From UBA4782 sp034429195 (GTDB lineage: Bacteria > Chloroflexota > Anaerolineae > Anaerolineales > Anaerolineaceae), in the NCBI GenBank assembly GCA_034429195.1, contig DAOUGQ010000005.1:1-64000 (forward strand): DNA of 64,000 nt. The letters run 5' to 3'. A model generated the notes under the pieces. The model had not been told where the DNA came from. It searched no databases and saw nothing but the letters and a program-made list of their open reading frames with translations. The translations under genes were made by a program, and so were the position numbers. Below, piece by piece: positions 7,868 through 18,400 of the stretch (positions within the stretch are counted from its first letter, which is position 1; each line of letters opens with the position of its first letter).

Positions 7868-9606
7868 AGTCTTTCCTCAAGTTGCTTGAAATGGTGAAAA
7901 GTTATGCGGGCTGGGTGGCTTTATCGGTTCTGTTGGGGTGTGCGACTACGATCAGCAGCATAGGATTGTTAGGATCATCTTCTTACCTGATCACTATGGC
8001 GGCATTGCAGCCATCTATTGCGGTTCTGCAGGTCGCCATTGTAGGAGTGAGGTTCTTTGGCATTGCACGCGGAGTTTTTCGATATTTAGAGCGTCTTGCC
8101 AGCCATGATGTGACCTTCAGATTGCTGGCAGACCTGCGGGTGATGTTTTACCAGGGGTTGGAGCGCATTATTCCTGTAAGAAACCAGGATTTTCAAAGCG
8201 GTGATTTGCAATCTAGAGCAACAGCGGATATTGATGTGCTGCAAAATTTCTATGCCCGAGTAATTGCACCACCATTAACAGCAGTGATCATCTCACTTGT
8301 TATAGGTTGGTTTACAGGAACGTACACACCAGTTGTTGGCGCAATCATTGGCGGGGGATTGTTGGTCAGTGGTACAGGTATCAGTTTGCTGGCATATCAT
8401 GTCAGCAAAAAAGCTCAGTCTGGTCTTCAAGAAGCACGGGGGCTTCTCAATGCACAGGTTGTTTCGCTAATCCAGGGCAGTCAGGAATTAGTGAGCCTGC
8501 AGGCTGAGGAAAGATTTCTCAACCTTTCCAATGAACACAATAAAGCATATTGTATGAGACAGCTTCGTTTTAACCAGATTAGTGCGATGGTAAATGGATT
8601 GAATATTTTTACAATGAATCTACTTCTGTGGCTGGTATTGTTGGTTGGCATTCCGCTGGTAACCGGGCAGGAGATTACCTCGATAGAGCTGGCAGTTCTT
8701 TCCATGATAGCTTTGGCAAGTTACGAAGTGATTACTCCCCTGGGGCAGGCAGCCCTAAATCTGGAGAATAGCCTGAAAGCTGCCAAAAGGTTTTTCCAGA
8801 TTGCGAATGCAGAACCAGAGGTTGTGGCAGGTAAAGAACCGCATGTAATGCCAATGAAGCCTGACTTGCGACTTAAACACATCAGCTTTACCTATTACGA
8901 TGAAGCTATCTTGACCGATTTTTCGCTGGAGATTCCATTCAAGAAAAGAATTGCCATCGTTGGACCGAGCGGAGCAGGGAAATCAACCTTGTTGAGAATT
9001 CTTGAAAGGTTTTATGAGGTTAATCAGGGAGACTATTTGATCAATGAGTTCTCTGCAAAAGAGTATTCGCCTTCTGATGTCAGAGAAGTTATGGCATTTC
9101 TGGATACAAAACCCTATATTTTCCAAAAAACCATCCGTGAAAATTTGAAACTGGCAAATATGGAAGCCAGTGACCAGGAAATTTATCATGCGCTGGAACA
9201 AGTGGATCTTGTTTCCTGGCTAAACCAGCAAAAAGGGGATTTGGATAGTCTGATGGGAGAACAAGGAAAGCAAATGAGCGGGGGAGAACTACAACGTTTT
9301 GGTTTGACAAGGTGCATCTTACGTAATAGTACCATCTGGCTGCTCGATGAACCTACCGCGAATCTGGATGCAGCTCTGGAACATCAAATAATATCCTTGA
9401 TAGAAAAAGTGACATGGGGAAAAACTGTTGTCTGGATTACCCATCACATCACCGGATTTGATTTCATGGATGAGATTATTTTTATTGAAAAGGGAAAAAT
9501 CGTTGAGATGGGAAAGGAAAAAGACTTGCTTGCAAGGCAGGGGAAATATGCCGCTTGGGTCAAGCGGCAGGCAACGCGAGATTGGGAAATGGAAATCCTA
9601 GACTGA
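7864..9606 (+). CDS. cydC: Thiol reductant ABC exporter subunit CydC
   Basis: This 580-residue partner of CydD is translationally coupled through a 4-base overlap. It has six predicted membrane helices and then an ATPase with Walker A G-P-S-G-A-G-K-S-T, a canonical signature M-S-G-G-E-L-Q-R, Walker B W-L-L-D-E-P-T-A-N-L-D and the switch histidine in W-I-T-H-H. The canonical signature here, against the degenerate one in CydD, suggests two unequal ATP sites in the heterodimer. The last 9 bases overlap the end of the convergent tsaC gene, so no terminator fits between them. Confidence 0.9.
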   Translation: MKSFLKLLEMVKSYAGWVALSVLLGCATTISSIGLLGSSSYLITMAALQPSIAVLQVAIVGVRFFGIARGVFRYLERLASHDVTFRLLADLRVMFYQGLERIIPVRNQDFQSGDLQSRATADIDVLQNFYARVIAPPLTAVIISLVIGWFTGTYTPVVGAIIGGGLLVSGTGISLLAYHVSKKAQSGLQEARGLLNAQVVSLIQGSQELVSLQAEERFLNLSNEHNKAYCMRQLRFNQISAMVNGLNIFTMNLLLWLVLLVGIPLVTGQEITSIELAVLSMIALASYEVITPLGQAALNLENSLKAAKRFFQIANAEPEVVAGKEPHVMPMKPDLRLKHISFTYYDEAILTDFSLEIPFKKRIAIVGPSGAGKSTLLRILERFYEVNQGDYLINEFSAKEYSPSDVREVMAFLDTKPYIFQKTIRENLKLANMEASDQEIYHALEQVDLVSWLNQQKGDLDSLMGEQGKQMSGGELQRFGLTRCILRNSTIWLLDEPTANLDAALEHQIISLIEKVTWGKTVVWITHHITGFDFMDEIIFIEKGKIVEMGKEKDLLARQGKYAAWVKRQATRDWEMEILD

Positions 9607-10215
9607 CTTGAGTCCCAGGGTCTCTGCAGTAAGGGCACCTACCCTTAAAATACGCGGTTCGAACGTGGTGCAATCTACAACAGTGGATGGGATTCCGCCG
9701 GGAGTCTTTCCGCCATCGAGGATCAAATCGATCTTGCCATAAAGCTGAGAAATTACTTCCTCTGCTGTAGTGGGATTTTCTCCTCCAGAGATATTTGCGG
9801 ATGTAGTTGCTAAGGGACCCATCAAGCGAAGCAAATCTTTGGCAAAAGGATGATCTGGCATACGGATGCCGATCGTGGGGAAGGGGCTTAAGTTTTGTGG
9901 CAGGTCAGGATGAATGGGAAAAATCAGTGTAAGGGCACCAGGCCAGAAACGTTGTGCAAGTGAAGCTGCCAGAGGTGGAACAGAGACCGTCAATTGCTGC
10001 AGATCAGCAAGATCACTAATCAAAACGGCGATTGCTTTACTTTGCGAACGTTTTTTTACCTCATAGAGCCGATCAATAGCCTTGCTATTTTGCACCAGGC
10101 AGCCAAGTCCGTATACAGTGTCAGTAGGAAATGCGACAAGACCACCTGAAAGAAGAATTGTTTTGGAAATTTCAAGAGTTTTTGGGTCACAGGTGGAGAG
10201 GATTTGAGTATTCAT
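9598..10215 (-). CDS. tsaC: L-threonylcarbamoyladenylate synthase (YrdC/Sua5 family)
   Basis: This 205-residue YrdC-fold protein makes threonylcarbamoyl-AMP from threonine, bicarbonate and ATP, the first step of the t6A37 modification of ANN-decoding tRNAs. Family features are A-F-P-T-D-T-V-Y-G-L near residue 30, K-R-S-Q-S-K-A-I-A-V-L, and T-T-S-A-N-I-S-G near residue 140. It lacks the extra C-terminal domain of long Sua5 proteins. The ATG follows the prmC stop directly (TAAATG), so it is coupled to prmC. Its partner tsaD lies at 57510. The prfA-prmC-tsaC order is common in bacteria. Confidence 0.93.
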   Translation of the reverse strand: MNTQILSTCDPKTLEISKTILLSGGLVAFPTDTVYGLGCLVQNSKAIDRLYEVKKRSQSKAIAVLISDLADLQQLTVSVPPLAASLAQRFWPGALTLIFPIHPDLPQNLSPFPTIGIRMPDHPFAKDLLRLMGPLATTSANISGGENPTTAEEVISQLYGKIDLILDGGKTPGGIPSTVVDCTTFEPRILRVGALTAETLGLKSV

Positions 10216-11055
10216 TTATTGCTCAATTCGAAGCACACGTGGTTTACTGGCAAGGTCATTGAGAATGGAAATATTTGCGTTAGGGAAGATAAGACCCGCA
10301 TCAGCAAGAACGGGTTCTTTCAGGGTTTCTTCAATTTCACAAAGAAGTAAACCTGGAGTATTCAACCGCTCAACGGATTGCTCTAACAGTTTATGGATCA
10401 TTGTCATACCATCCCAACCACCATCAAGTGCCAGACGTGGCTCCCACTGGGATACAAGTAAGTTTACAAAGGTTGGAGTTGGAATATACGGCGGATTGGC
10501 ACAGATCAGATCGAATTGACGATGAGTAGCAGTAAGAAGATTAGATTGGATCAGATCGATGCGGTCAGATAGACCATGTTGCTCGATGTTTTTTCTGGCA
10601 ATATGTAGAGCTGGTTGAGATAAATCCACTGCCAACCAATGAACAGGTGGATGGTTTATTGCGATGCTGATCGCAATACAGCCAGTGCCAGTACCTACAT
10701 CCAGAGCATAGGTGGCAGTCTGATGTGACTTCAACCACCGGAGAGATTCTTCAACGATCAATTCAGTTTCGGGCCGAGGAATTAAAACCGCTTCACTTAC
10801 CTGAAATGGTAATCCGTAGAATTCCCAGGAACCAAGAAGATAGGGGAGAGGATATCCAGCTTCCAGAAAGATAAGTTGCTCATCCAGTTTTTGCATGGCT
10901 TCATCATCGATTTCGGTTTCGGAGTGGGCAAACAACCAGGATTTATCTTTATTTAATACATTTGCGAGTAGCACTTCAACATCAAGAGCTGCTGTAGCAC
11001 TTGTTTTACTGATTTTCTGTCGTGCATGAGAAAGCCATGCGCGAATGCTAATCAT
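10216..11055 (-). CDS. prmC: Release factor glutamine N5-methyltransferase
   Basis: An SAM-dependent methyltransferase of 279 residues that modifies the glutamine of the GGQ motif in release factors RF1 and RF2. The substrate-binding N-P-P-Y is present (I-C-A-N-P-P-Y-I), as is the SAM loop A-L-D-V-G-T-G-T-G-C-I-A. I-P-R-P-E-T-E precedes them, as in the family. The reading frame can extend upstream to 11139, but that part lies inside prfA. The ATG at 11055 overlaps the prfA stop by 8 bases and gives the usual family length. It sits between its substrate gene prfA and tsaC, all three coupled. Confidence 0.93.
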   Translation of the reverse strand: MISIRAWLSHARQKISKTSATAALDVEVLLANVLNKDKSWLFAHSETEIDDEAMQKLDEQLIFLEAGYPLPYLLGSWEFYGLPFQVSEAVLIPRPETELIVEESLRWLKSHQTATYALDVGTGTGCIAISIAINHPPVHWLAVDLSQPALHIARKNIEQHGLSDRIDLIQSNLLTATHRQFDLICANPPYIPTPTFVNLLVSQWEPRLALDGGWDGMTMIHKLLEQSVERLNTPGLLLCEIEETLKEPVLADAGLIFPNANISILNDLASKPRVLRIEQ

Positions 11056-12124
11056 CGTTTTCGCCCAGGCCAGTAGCTGCCAGCCTGCCAGCTTCATCTT
11101 GAACAGCCAATTCTTCAATGAATTCGTCAATATTACCATTCATGACAGAAGGCAAATTGAATGACGAATAGTTGATTCGGTGATCGGTCACCCTAGACTG
11201 TGGGTAGTTATAGGTGCGAATTTTTTCTGATCGTTCTCCTGTACCAACCTGAGACCGACGGGTTGCATCCTCTTCCTGTCGGCGCTTTTCTTCTTCGATT
11301 TCGTATAGGCGAGCACGGAGAATGCTCATAGCACGCAGCTTATTTTGCAACTGAGAACGTTCATCCTGACAAGCGACTACCATGCCTGTTGGAATATGTG
11401 TGATGCGAACAGCGGTCGAGTTCTTTTGTACATTTTGCCCGCCTGCACCGGCAGAACGATACACATCAATCTTGATGTCTGATTCTGGTATTTCGATATC
11501 CACATCTTCTACTTCTGCCAGCACAGCAACTGTAACAGTTGAGGTATGAATTCGCCCTTGCGCTTCAGTAACAGGTACACGTTGAACGCGATGGACACCT
11601 GATTCATATTTTAATTGTGAATATGCGCTTTTCCCTTTGATCATGAATATGATCTCTTTAAAACCACCAATGCCGATCTCATTTTGAGAAAGAACTTCTA
11701 CTTTCCATCGACGTTTTTCAGAAAATAATGAATACATGCGAAAAAGATCTGCTGCAAACAAGGCAGCTTCATCACCACCTGTACCTGCCCGAATTTCCAT
11801 GATCACATTTTTGTCATCCCGCTTATCTCTGGGTAACAACAAGTTCTTTAACTTTTTTTCTAATTCATCCACCTGTGGACGAAGCATTTCAAGATCCGCC
11901 CGAGCAAGTTCGCGCATATCTTCATCATCGCCATTAAGTAATGTCTCTGCCTGCTCTATCTGCTCTAATACATTTCGATATTCTTTTGCCGCCGTAGCAA
12001 CAGGCAATAACTCAGCTCGTTCACGAGCAAGTTCTGCAACCAATTGGTAATCTGCAGCGTTTTTTTCTAGCTCGGCATTAATTTCATCTAATCGGTTTTC
12101 GATTGCTACCGTTTTTTCTAGCAT
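11048..12124 (-). CDS. prfA: Peptide chain release factor 1
   Basis: This 358-residue class I release factor recognises UAA and UAG stops. It has the recognition tripeptide P-V-T (V-P-V-T-E-A-Q-G) that distinguishes RF1 from RF2, and the peptidyl-hydrolysis motif G-G-Q (G-A-G-G-Q-N-V-Q-K). The frame could begin at 12157, but the ATG at 12124 (M-L-E-K, then a helix with A-I-E-N-R-L-D-E-I) matches the usual family start. UGA is left to RF2, which matters here because another gene in the window appears to use UGA for selenocysteine. It heads the prfA-prmC-tsaC unit. Confidence 0.95.
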   Translation of the reverse strand: MLEKTVAIENRLDEINAELEKNAADYQLVAELARERAELLPVATAAKEYRNVLEQIEQAETLLNGDDEDMRELARADLEMLRPQVDELEKKLKNLLLPRDKRDDKNVIMEIRAGTGGDEAALFAADLFRMYSLFSEKRRWKVEVLSQNEIGIGGFKEIIFMIKGKSAYSQLKYESGVHRVQRVPVTEAQGRIHTSTVTVAVLAEVEDVDIEIPESDIKIDVYRSAGAGGQNVQKNSTAVRITHIPTGMVVACQDERSQLQNKLRAMSILRARLYEIEEEKRRQEEDATRRSQVGTGERSEKIRTYNYPQSRVTDHRINYSSFNLPSVMNGNIDEFIEELAVQDEAGRLAATGLGENDD

Positions 12125-12169
12125 AAAACCATCCATTCTATCATTCAATATCAACAAGCAAACAATTAT

Positions 12170-12192
12170 ACCAGAGGCTAAAAACCTCTGGT
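12170..12192. repeat. Short inverted repeat in the prfA upstream region
   Basis: ACCAGAGG (12170-12177) and CCTCTGGT (12185-12192) are perfect arms around a 7-base loop. The hairpin lies 46 bases upstream of prfA and just upstream of the stronger hairpin at 12202-12244. It could be an operator or a second terminator stem for the plus strand; no T-run follows on either strand. Confidence 0.5.
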
Positions 12193-12195
12193 GAG

Positions 12196-12244
12196 AAAAA
12201 ATGAATCACCTTCGCTGTATTATTCGTAAAGCGAAGGTGATTCA
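12196..12244 (-). terminator. Intrinsic terminator of the molybdenum hydroxylase genes
   Basis: The 14-base arms TGAATCACCTTCGC (12202-12215) and GCGAAGGTGATTCA (12231-12244) pair perfectly around a 15-base loop. On the minus strand the stem is followed by TTTTTT. It lies 16 bases after the stop of the large subunit gene. Confidence 0.88.
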
Positions 12245-12259
12245 AACACATTCCGTTAT

Positions 12260-14602
12260 CTAGATAGATCGTTTATTCAGTGCTGCAAGAATCTTGTCAG
12301 GTGTAACAGGGAGGTCTTTAAACTCAAACCCAACCGCATTGGAAATCGCATTAACGATTGCTGGTACAACAGGCACCAGGGAACACTCGCCAATACTCTT
12401 CGCCCCAAATGGACCGCCATATTCAAGCTCTTCGATAAAACCAATATGGAGTTTCTCTGGCATTTGACCTGCATGGATCATTGGATAAGATTTAAAAGAA
12501 GTATTTCTCACTCTTCCCTTATCATCCAAAACAATACCTTCACAAAGAGCCCAACCCATTCCCATTTGAACAGCTCCTTCGATCTGTCCTTCAACACCTA
12601 AAGGGTTAAGAACACGCCCAACATCATGCACGGCAGAATACTCCAATACTTTTACCTCACCGGTTTCTGTATCAACCTGCACCTTGGCAAAATGAGAACC
12701 ATAAGAATGAGCTAAAGCAAATGATTTATGAGTAACGGCAATACATAAATCTTCAGTGTATTTTGTGCGTGAAAGCATCGCAACCTGACCCAGGGTGACG
12801 CTGCCCTTTGAAGAATGGACTGCATTGTCATGGAAGGACAAGTCGGATTCATCGACCCCTAACAACTCTGCTGCCAATGGCTGAAGCTTACTTCGAAGCG
12901 CTTTGGCGGCAGTCAGGGCGGCATGACAACCTAAAAATGCACCGCGACTGGCATAATCACCCATTTGATAGAGTGTAGTATCGGTGTCAGCCTGTACAAA
13001 TTCGATACGATCAAGGGAAACTCCCAATTCTTCAGAGATCATCTGGCTTTGCGTTGTGATGGCTAAATTACCCATCTCATGAGAACTGGTAAACAGCACT
13101 ACTGTGCCATCATCATTCATTTTGATAATCAATCCCTGAGTATCTGTACGAAAACCATAAGTACCGTTCCCGTGTACTCCTACAGCAAGGCCAACTCCAA
13201 TACGGTAACGCCCGGTAGATGACTTCTGCTCCTCAACGGAATTTTCATATCCGATCAGGCTTGCAGCTTTCTCCAAACATTCCAGGGGATGTGGGTTTCC
13301 ATGTGAAACACCGTTACGTGCGTCCACGCCATCTATGCTGGTAAGATTCTTGCGTTGCAAGTCGATCATATCAATGCCCAACTTTTTAGCTATCTTGTTC
13401 ATTTGACATTGTTGGGCAAAAAACAATTGAGGGGATCCGTAGCCACGCATCGCACCAGCAATGGGTGTATTAGTGATGACAGGCAGTCCTGTGTATCTCA
13501 AGTTTTTCGTCTTATGAATCTTAAAAAATTTTCCGCATTGAGCCCAGACAACTGTGCTGCTGCCACTGGCGTAAGCACCTGCATTGCAGATCATTTTAAC
13601 TTCTTCAGCAGTAATCGTGCCATCTCGTTTTACACCCGTTTTTAAATCAATGATCATTGAATGGCGGGTCCGTGTTGAGCAAATGTCATCATGCCGATTC
13701 AACTGAAGTTTTACTGGTCTTCCTGTTTTCATAGCCAACAGAGAAGTGATATGTTCAAGGATCACATCAACTTTACCACCAAAACCACCCCCTATACCCG
13801 GCACAATGACACGTACTTTACTCATGGGTAAATTGAAGATTTTCGCAAGGTTGTATCGAATAGCAAACGAATCCTGCGAAGCTGCATAGACGGTGAGTTT
13901 ACCCATGCTGTCATAGTTTGCAATACAGGCACGGGTTTCTATTGCACCATGATGAATGGGAGGCAGTGTGTAACGGTCTTCAAAAATTTCGTCAGCTTCG
14001 GCAAATCCAGCTTCAACATTACCGGCTTCCTGAAAAACTTTCACTATAAGGTTACCTTTTTCAAGATCTCCAGTATGGTGAATTACATACGCATCATCAG
14101 CCAACCCTTTTTCAGGGTCAAAATTAGCAGGAAGCTCTTTGTATTCAACTTCGATTAATCTGACAGCCTTTTCAGCAGATATTTCATCTTCTGCAGCCAC
14201 TGCAGCGACGATATCACCTACATAACGCACAGTATCATCAAATAACCGTTCAGTCTGATATTCTTCAATTGTTTCACCGCAACTATTGAAGTAAAGCCGG
14301 GGAGCGTCCTTATAACATACAACAGCTTTTACACCTGGAACTGCCCATGCTTTTTCTGTCTTGATATTTTTAATCTTGGCATGAGGTACGGGACTTGTCA
14401 AAATCTTTCCATAAAGCATGCGCGGAAATTTTAGATCAGCGACGTACTTGAATTGTCCGGTTGCTTTTAGGTTTCCATCGCGGACTGGAACCCGTTTTCC
14501 AACCATCCCGTTATGGGGTTCGTCTATCCTGCTATCTTTACCAATAACATAAGTTTGACCATTGGATATCAAGGTTTCAGTTTTGTGATCAATTTCGTTC
14601 AT
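12260..14602 (-). CDS. Molybdenum hydroxylase large (molybdopterin-binding) subunit, xanthine dehydrogenase family
   Basis: This 780-residue catalytic subunit binds the molybdopterin cofactor. The a/b hammerhead domain occupies about residues 30-135, followed by the Mo-binding domains. Visible motifs are G-I-G-G-G-F-G-G-K, A-G-A-M-R-G-Y-G-S-P-Q (family A-F-R-G-F-G), and near the C-terminus G-A-K-S-I-G-E-C, whose Glu matches the catalytic base of xanthine dehydrogenase-type enzymes. Substrates in the family include purines, aldehydes, nicotinate and CO. The active-site loop is not the CO dehydrogenase type, so a purine or aldehyde substrate is more likely, without proof. GAGGTGG lies 7 bases before the ATG. 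The small subunit gene is 16 bases upstream. No FAD subunit is nearby. Confidence 0.88.
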   Translation of the reverse strand: MNEIDHKTETLISNGQTYVIGKDSRIDEPHNGMVGKRVPVRDGNLKATGQFKYVADLKFPRMLYGKILTSPVPHAKIKNIKTEKAWAVPGVKAVVCYKDAPRLYFNSCGETIEEYQTERLFDDTVRYVGDIVAAVAAEDEISAEKAVRLIEVEYKELPANFDPEKGLADDAYVIHHTGDLEKGNLIVKVFQEAGNVEAGFAEADEIFEDRYTLPPIHHGAIETRACIANYDSMGKLTVYAASQDSFAIRYNLAKIFNLPMSKVRVIVPGIGGGFGGKVDVILEHITSLLAMKTGRPVKLQLNRHDDICSTRTRHSMIIDLKTGVKRDGTITAEEVKMICNAGAYASGSSTVVWAQCGKFFKIHKTKNLRYTGLPVITNTPIAGAMRGYGSPQLFFAQQCQMNKIAKKLGIDMIDLQRKNLTSIDGVDARNGVSHGNPHPLECLEKAASLIGYENSVEEQKSSTGRYRIGVGLAVGVHGNGTYGFRTDTQGLIIKMNDDGTVVLFTSSHEMGNLAITTQSQMISEELGVSLDRIEFVQADTDTTLYQMGDYASRGAFLGCHAALTAAKALRSKLQPLAAELLGVDESDLSFHDNAVHSSKGSVTLGQVAMLSRTKYTEDLCIAVTHKSFALAHSYGSHFAKVQVDTETGEVKVLEYSAVHDVGRVLNPLGVEGQIEGAVQMGMGWALCEGIVLDDKGRVRNTSFKSYPMIHAGQMPEKLHIGFIEELEYGGPFGAKSIGECSLVPVVPAIVNAISNAVGFEFKDLPVTPDKILAALNKRSI

Positions 14603-14618
14603 TATTACGCCACCTCAA

Positions 14619-15092
14619 TTACGCTGATTGCTGTATCTTTTCTGAAGCTAAAATAATTGCATCAATGATCTTCACATAACCGGTACAACGGCATAGATTA
14701 TTCGAAAGGGCAACTCTAACCTCATCACGAGAGGGAGTTGGGTTCTTATCTAAAAATGCTTTCGCTGTCATTATCATTCCTGGAGTGCAATACCCACATT
14801 GGATTGCACCAATTTCGACAAAAGCTTGTTGGATGGGGTGAAGGGTTATCCCATCAGATAGTCCCTCGATTGTGAGGATCTTCTTCCCGACCGCTTTCCA
14901 GGCATGAATTGTGCAAGAGTTGACAGCTTCACCATCGATAATAACCTTACATGCACCGCAGTCACCCGTGCTGCAACCACACTTTGCTCCAGTCAGGTCA
15001 AGAGTATCGCGTAATACGTCTAGCAATGTGGTTTGTTTTTCAACTGCTATTGTAAAATCACATCCATTTACATTCAAAACTATGCTTTCCAC
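14619..15092 (-). CDS. Molybdenum hydroxylase small subunit, [2Fe-2S]
   Basis: An iron-sulfur subunit of 157 residues carrying two [2Fe-2S] clusters that move electrons from the molybdenum centre. The N-terminal plant-ferredoxin cluster uses C-G-C-S-T-G-D-C-G-A-C plus a later Cys (N-S-C-T). The C-terminal cluster uses Q-C-G-Y-C-T-P-G and N-L-C-R-C-T-G-Y. A longer frame starts with ATG at 15122, but no ribosome binding site precedes it. The GTG at 15092 has AAAGG 8 bases before it and gives the usual start (V-E-S-I-V-L-N-V-N-G). It is cotranscribed with the large subunit. Confidence 0.92.
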   Translation of the reverse strand: MESIVLNVNGCDFTIAVEKQTTLLDVLRDTLDLTGAKCGCSTGDCGACKVIIDGEAVNSCTIHAWKAVGKKILTIEGLSDGITLHPIQQAFVEIGAIQCGYCTPGMIMTAKAFLDKNPTPSRDEVRVALSNNLCRCTGYVKIIDAIILASEKIQQSA

Positions 15093-15468
15093 GTCGTATA
15101 CCTTTCTTAATGAGTTATTCATTCAGGTTTGTTAAAAATTTTCAAGCAATAGAAAACGGGAAATAATTAGAGAAATAAAGAGTCTTTTAAAATGGATTTT
15201 TGCAGATACAAGTAATGATTGCTTTAACTGCAAAGTAATACTATTTTAGCAAAGAATCTAAAATACTACATTTGGTTAGTTGTAATTGCAAACCTCCTTG
15301 TCAATGATACTCTGAAAATTGATTGTATTTCTACAAGAAAAATGTTGGGATTTTGCATCAAGAATTTACTCTCCTCATCGTAAAAATGTGGAGAGTAAAC
15401 AAGAAACCCATTTTGCGTAAATGAGGTATAGCCCCCAAAATTATCCATCAATTGTTTTATTGCTTAAA
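15093..15468. other. Intergenic region with one inverted repeat
   Basis: About 375 AT-rich bases lie between the iron-sulfur subunit gene and the beta-helix gene. The only clear structure is the pair TTTACTCTCC (15365-15374) and GGAGAGTAAA (15390-15399). It may terminate minus-strand transcription of the beta-helix gene, though the T-run is weak. The promoter for the hydroxylase pair should lie here, but no box is convincing. Confidence 0.5.
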
Positions 15469-18400
15469 TTACCATCCAGAGCAATAGCCAGGATATTGCG
15501 TTATGATGGGGGTCGAATACCCTGCTGCAGTGTTGATATAGAGATCTTCACCAGCGGTAATTACGGAATTATTCTTGATGAACGATTTGTAGATGATCAG
15601 TTTTGCCGTAGAGTATGTTCCCAGGTAATCAAACCAGATGCCATGATACCCATTTCCTGTAACACTTGAGCAATTGATCTTGATCACAGAGGTAGGAGAG
15701 GTGACATAAAGGTTCATACCGCTTCGTGCAGCGGTTGGGTCAAGAACACCATTTCCAATCGCTGTAGCGCTGGATATGGTGATATCTTTACGGGCAAAGA
15801 CGTGGAGTCCATAATCCCGATTATTGTCAAACCGGTTTGCGCCAAGGGTCGAAAGGATAAAAATGTTTGAAAGTGAAGTATTCCATGCGCCAGAAGAATC
15901 TTTGGTGTTCTGCAGATAGACACCATCAACCCGAAGGTTGACGTTTGGAGTGGCATCAGCAGTACGATTACCATTTGCGAGGATGCCATTGATTGTGATA
16001 TTTCCAGTGGAATACACTCGCAACCCGGTAGTGAAATTATCGATGAACTGGCTACGGTATACCAGAACAGTTTTCGAACCAGTAGTACTGGAAGAGTTGG
16101 AAAGATAGACAGCTGCAGCAGAATTGAAAAAGGTCTGAGTGAAGTCTTCATCGTTCAATGCGATGCCATTGTGGTTGGCAGTTAATCTATCAGCATAAAT
16201 ATGACCTTTGCCTACAATGTATATACCCATTTGTGAGTTGCCATTTGTTTGAATATTTCGGAGGGTCACCTGGTTTGTATTGGATGCATTCACATAGTAG
16301 ATACCAAAAATCCCATTTTCATCTGCAATTATGTTGGTAAGTGTCAGAGAACCGGTGGTTTGAATATTTAACCCTGTTGCCAGGTTGTTATTGCTAAAGC
16401 GATTTGCTTTATAGTTCCCGGTGATAGATATTCCTGCAGATATTTCTGAAGGGCTATTGATGTTGGAGAGGTAAACTCCATAAGGATCGGAAACAGCGTT
16501 ACTTGTGTTGTTTTCTGCAGTAATATTCACCACTCGTATGATTCCATTTGAGAAACCCCATAAACCCACGCCATAGTTGTCATTGAAACGACTGTTAAGG
16601 ATTGTAATTCCCTTTGTACCAGTAAAATCAAGCAGATTGATAAGGTAAGCTCCTGTACCCTTCTTTCCACTTTCGAAAAGGGTGGCACTGTTTGGATATG
16701 TATCTGCTTCATAAAGTTGACCGGTTTGAAGATCAGTACTTCCTGCGGTCACATTGGTAAGGCTAATATTGCCTAGAGTTTGTACCCATAACCCCGCCAG
16801 CCGATTCGATTCAAAACAAGAATTGGTTATAGTGACATTGTTCAGGGCGGAATCGCTATTGATGAGATAAGCACCCACTTTACCATTGCCTGAAGCGCTT
16901 ATCCCCTGAATGATCAAAGGCCCATATGTTGAGGTGAATAACCCAACACCTGAAGGGTTGGTTGTTGTAGTGTCAATTGTGTTGATGTTGGTATTATGGT
17001 TGAACTGGCTGGCATAGTAACTGCTTAAGATTGTGATCCCAGCAGTACAGTTTATGCAATTGTTAAGGAGGTAGGCTCCGCTCATCACACCAGCTAATGC
17101 TGGATCGGCATTCAGGGTGGGGTTATAAGCATTCCCATTTGCAAGAATTGAGTTAATGAAGATCTTTCCAATTGCGTTAACAATCAGCCCAGTACCGGAA
17201 TTTTGATTGAACTGACCACGAATGATCGAGACAGCAAGCGAGCCACCACTTAAATAAGCTCCATTTGTGTTATCAGTACCATTGTTATTCGATGCGCTTA
17301 CATCGGTAAGAGTAATGGCTCCTGATGATTGAATAATTAACCCAGTATCTCCATTGTGGTCAAAGAATGAATTGCTCACTCTGACATTACCTGTTCCAAT
17401 AATGCCATTTGGTAAATTCATTCCTCTGGCGCCATTGTAAGCTGCGGTGACTTCGTTAATCGTGATCGCTCCACCTGAGTTAATTTCCAGAGCATCTCCA
17501 GCATTATAAAGGAAGAGATTTTCGCCGAGAGTATTTAATACATGAACACCCACGTATGTTCCTGGAACATTGCTCAGACGTACTGCAAGATTACCCTGGT
17601 TTCCTATAGCTGTAAGGTTGTTTACTATAATTTCACCATACGAGGTTGCCGATAAACCGAATAGCGTGTTGTTATTGAATATGGATTGGTTGATCCTTAT
17701 CCCCACGGATGTAGATTCTGACGAAAGGTTGTTAATATCAGCTCCCCAGGCGTTTGAGCTTGCTGTCACTTTGGTTAAGGTGATCTTACCATTTGTCCTG
17801 ATGAGTAATCCCAGGGTCGATGCGGTATCATTGTAGCTTATATTTGCACCAGTGATGGTCACTGAACCATTACCTGTTGTATTATTGATGATGACCCCGC
17901 CTTTGGAATTGTTATTGGGATCATCATTACCTGTTGAAACGAACAAATTTGCATTTCCTAGAGCGATGATCCCACTTAAGGATATAGCTCCACGAGAAAG
18001 AATATGCAGCCCTGTATCACCATTCTCAATAAAAGTATTATCACCAGAAGTAGCTGCCAGTGATACATTCTTGACTAGTGAGTTATCGTTATCAAGGTAT
18101 GCGCCATAAGCTGAGTTTTTACTCGCCCCAATGCGGTTTAAAGAAATCGTTCCATGTGAGTGTATGTATAGACCGCTTCCAAGATTCCCATTGAAATCAC
18201 TATTCATGATCGCAATATTGTTCGTGCTTTCTGAATTATCAAGATGTAATCCATCACCAACCGCCTGGTTATTACTTGCTACAACATTCTCTACCTTTAC
18301 AAATCCTTTGGTCAATATCATTAGCCCTGTACCACCATTTAAGTTGAATTGACCATCAGATATCAAGACGGAAGAAGTACCGGTATTATTGGTCAGTATT

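Noticed and set aside
11056..11139. Longer prmC start inside prfA
   Set aside because: The extra 28 residues do not resemble the PrmC family and lie within prfA coding sequence; the start at 11055 gives normal length.
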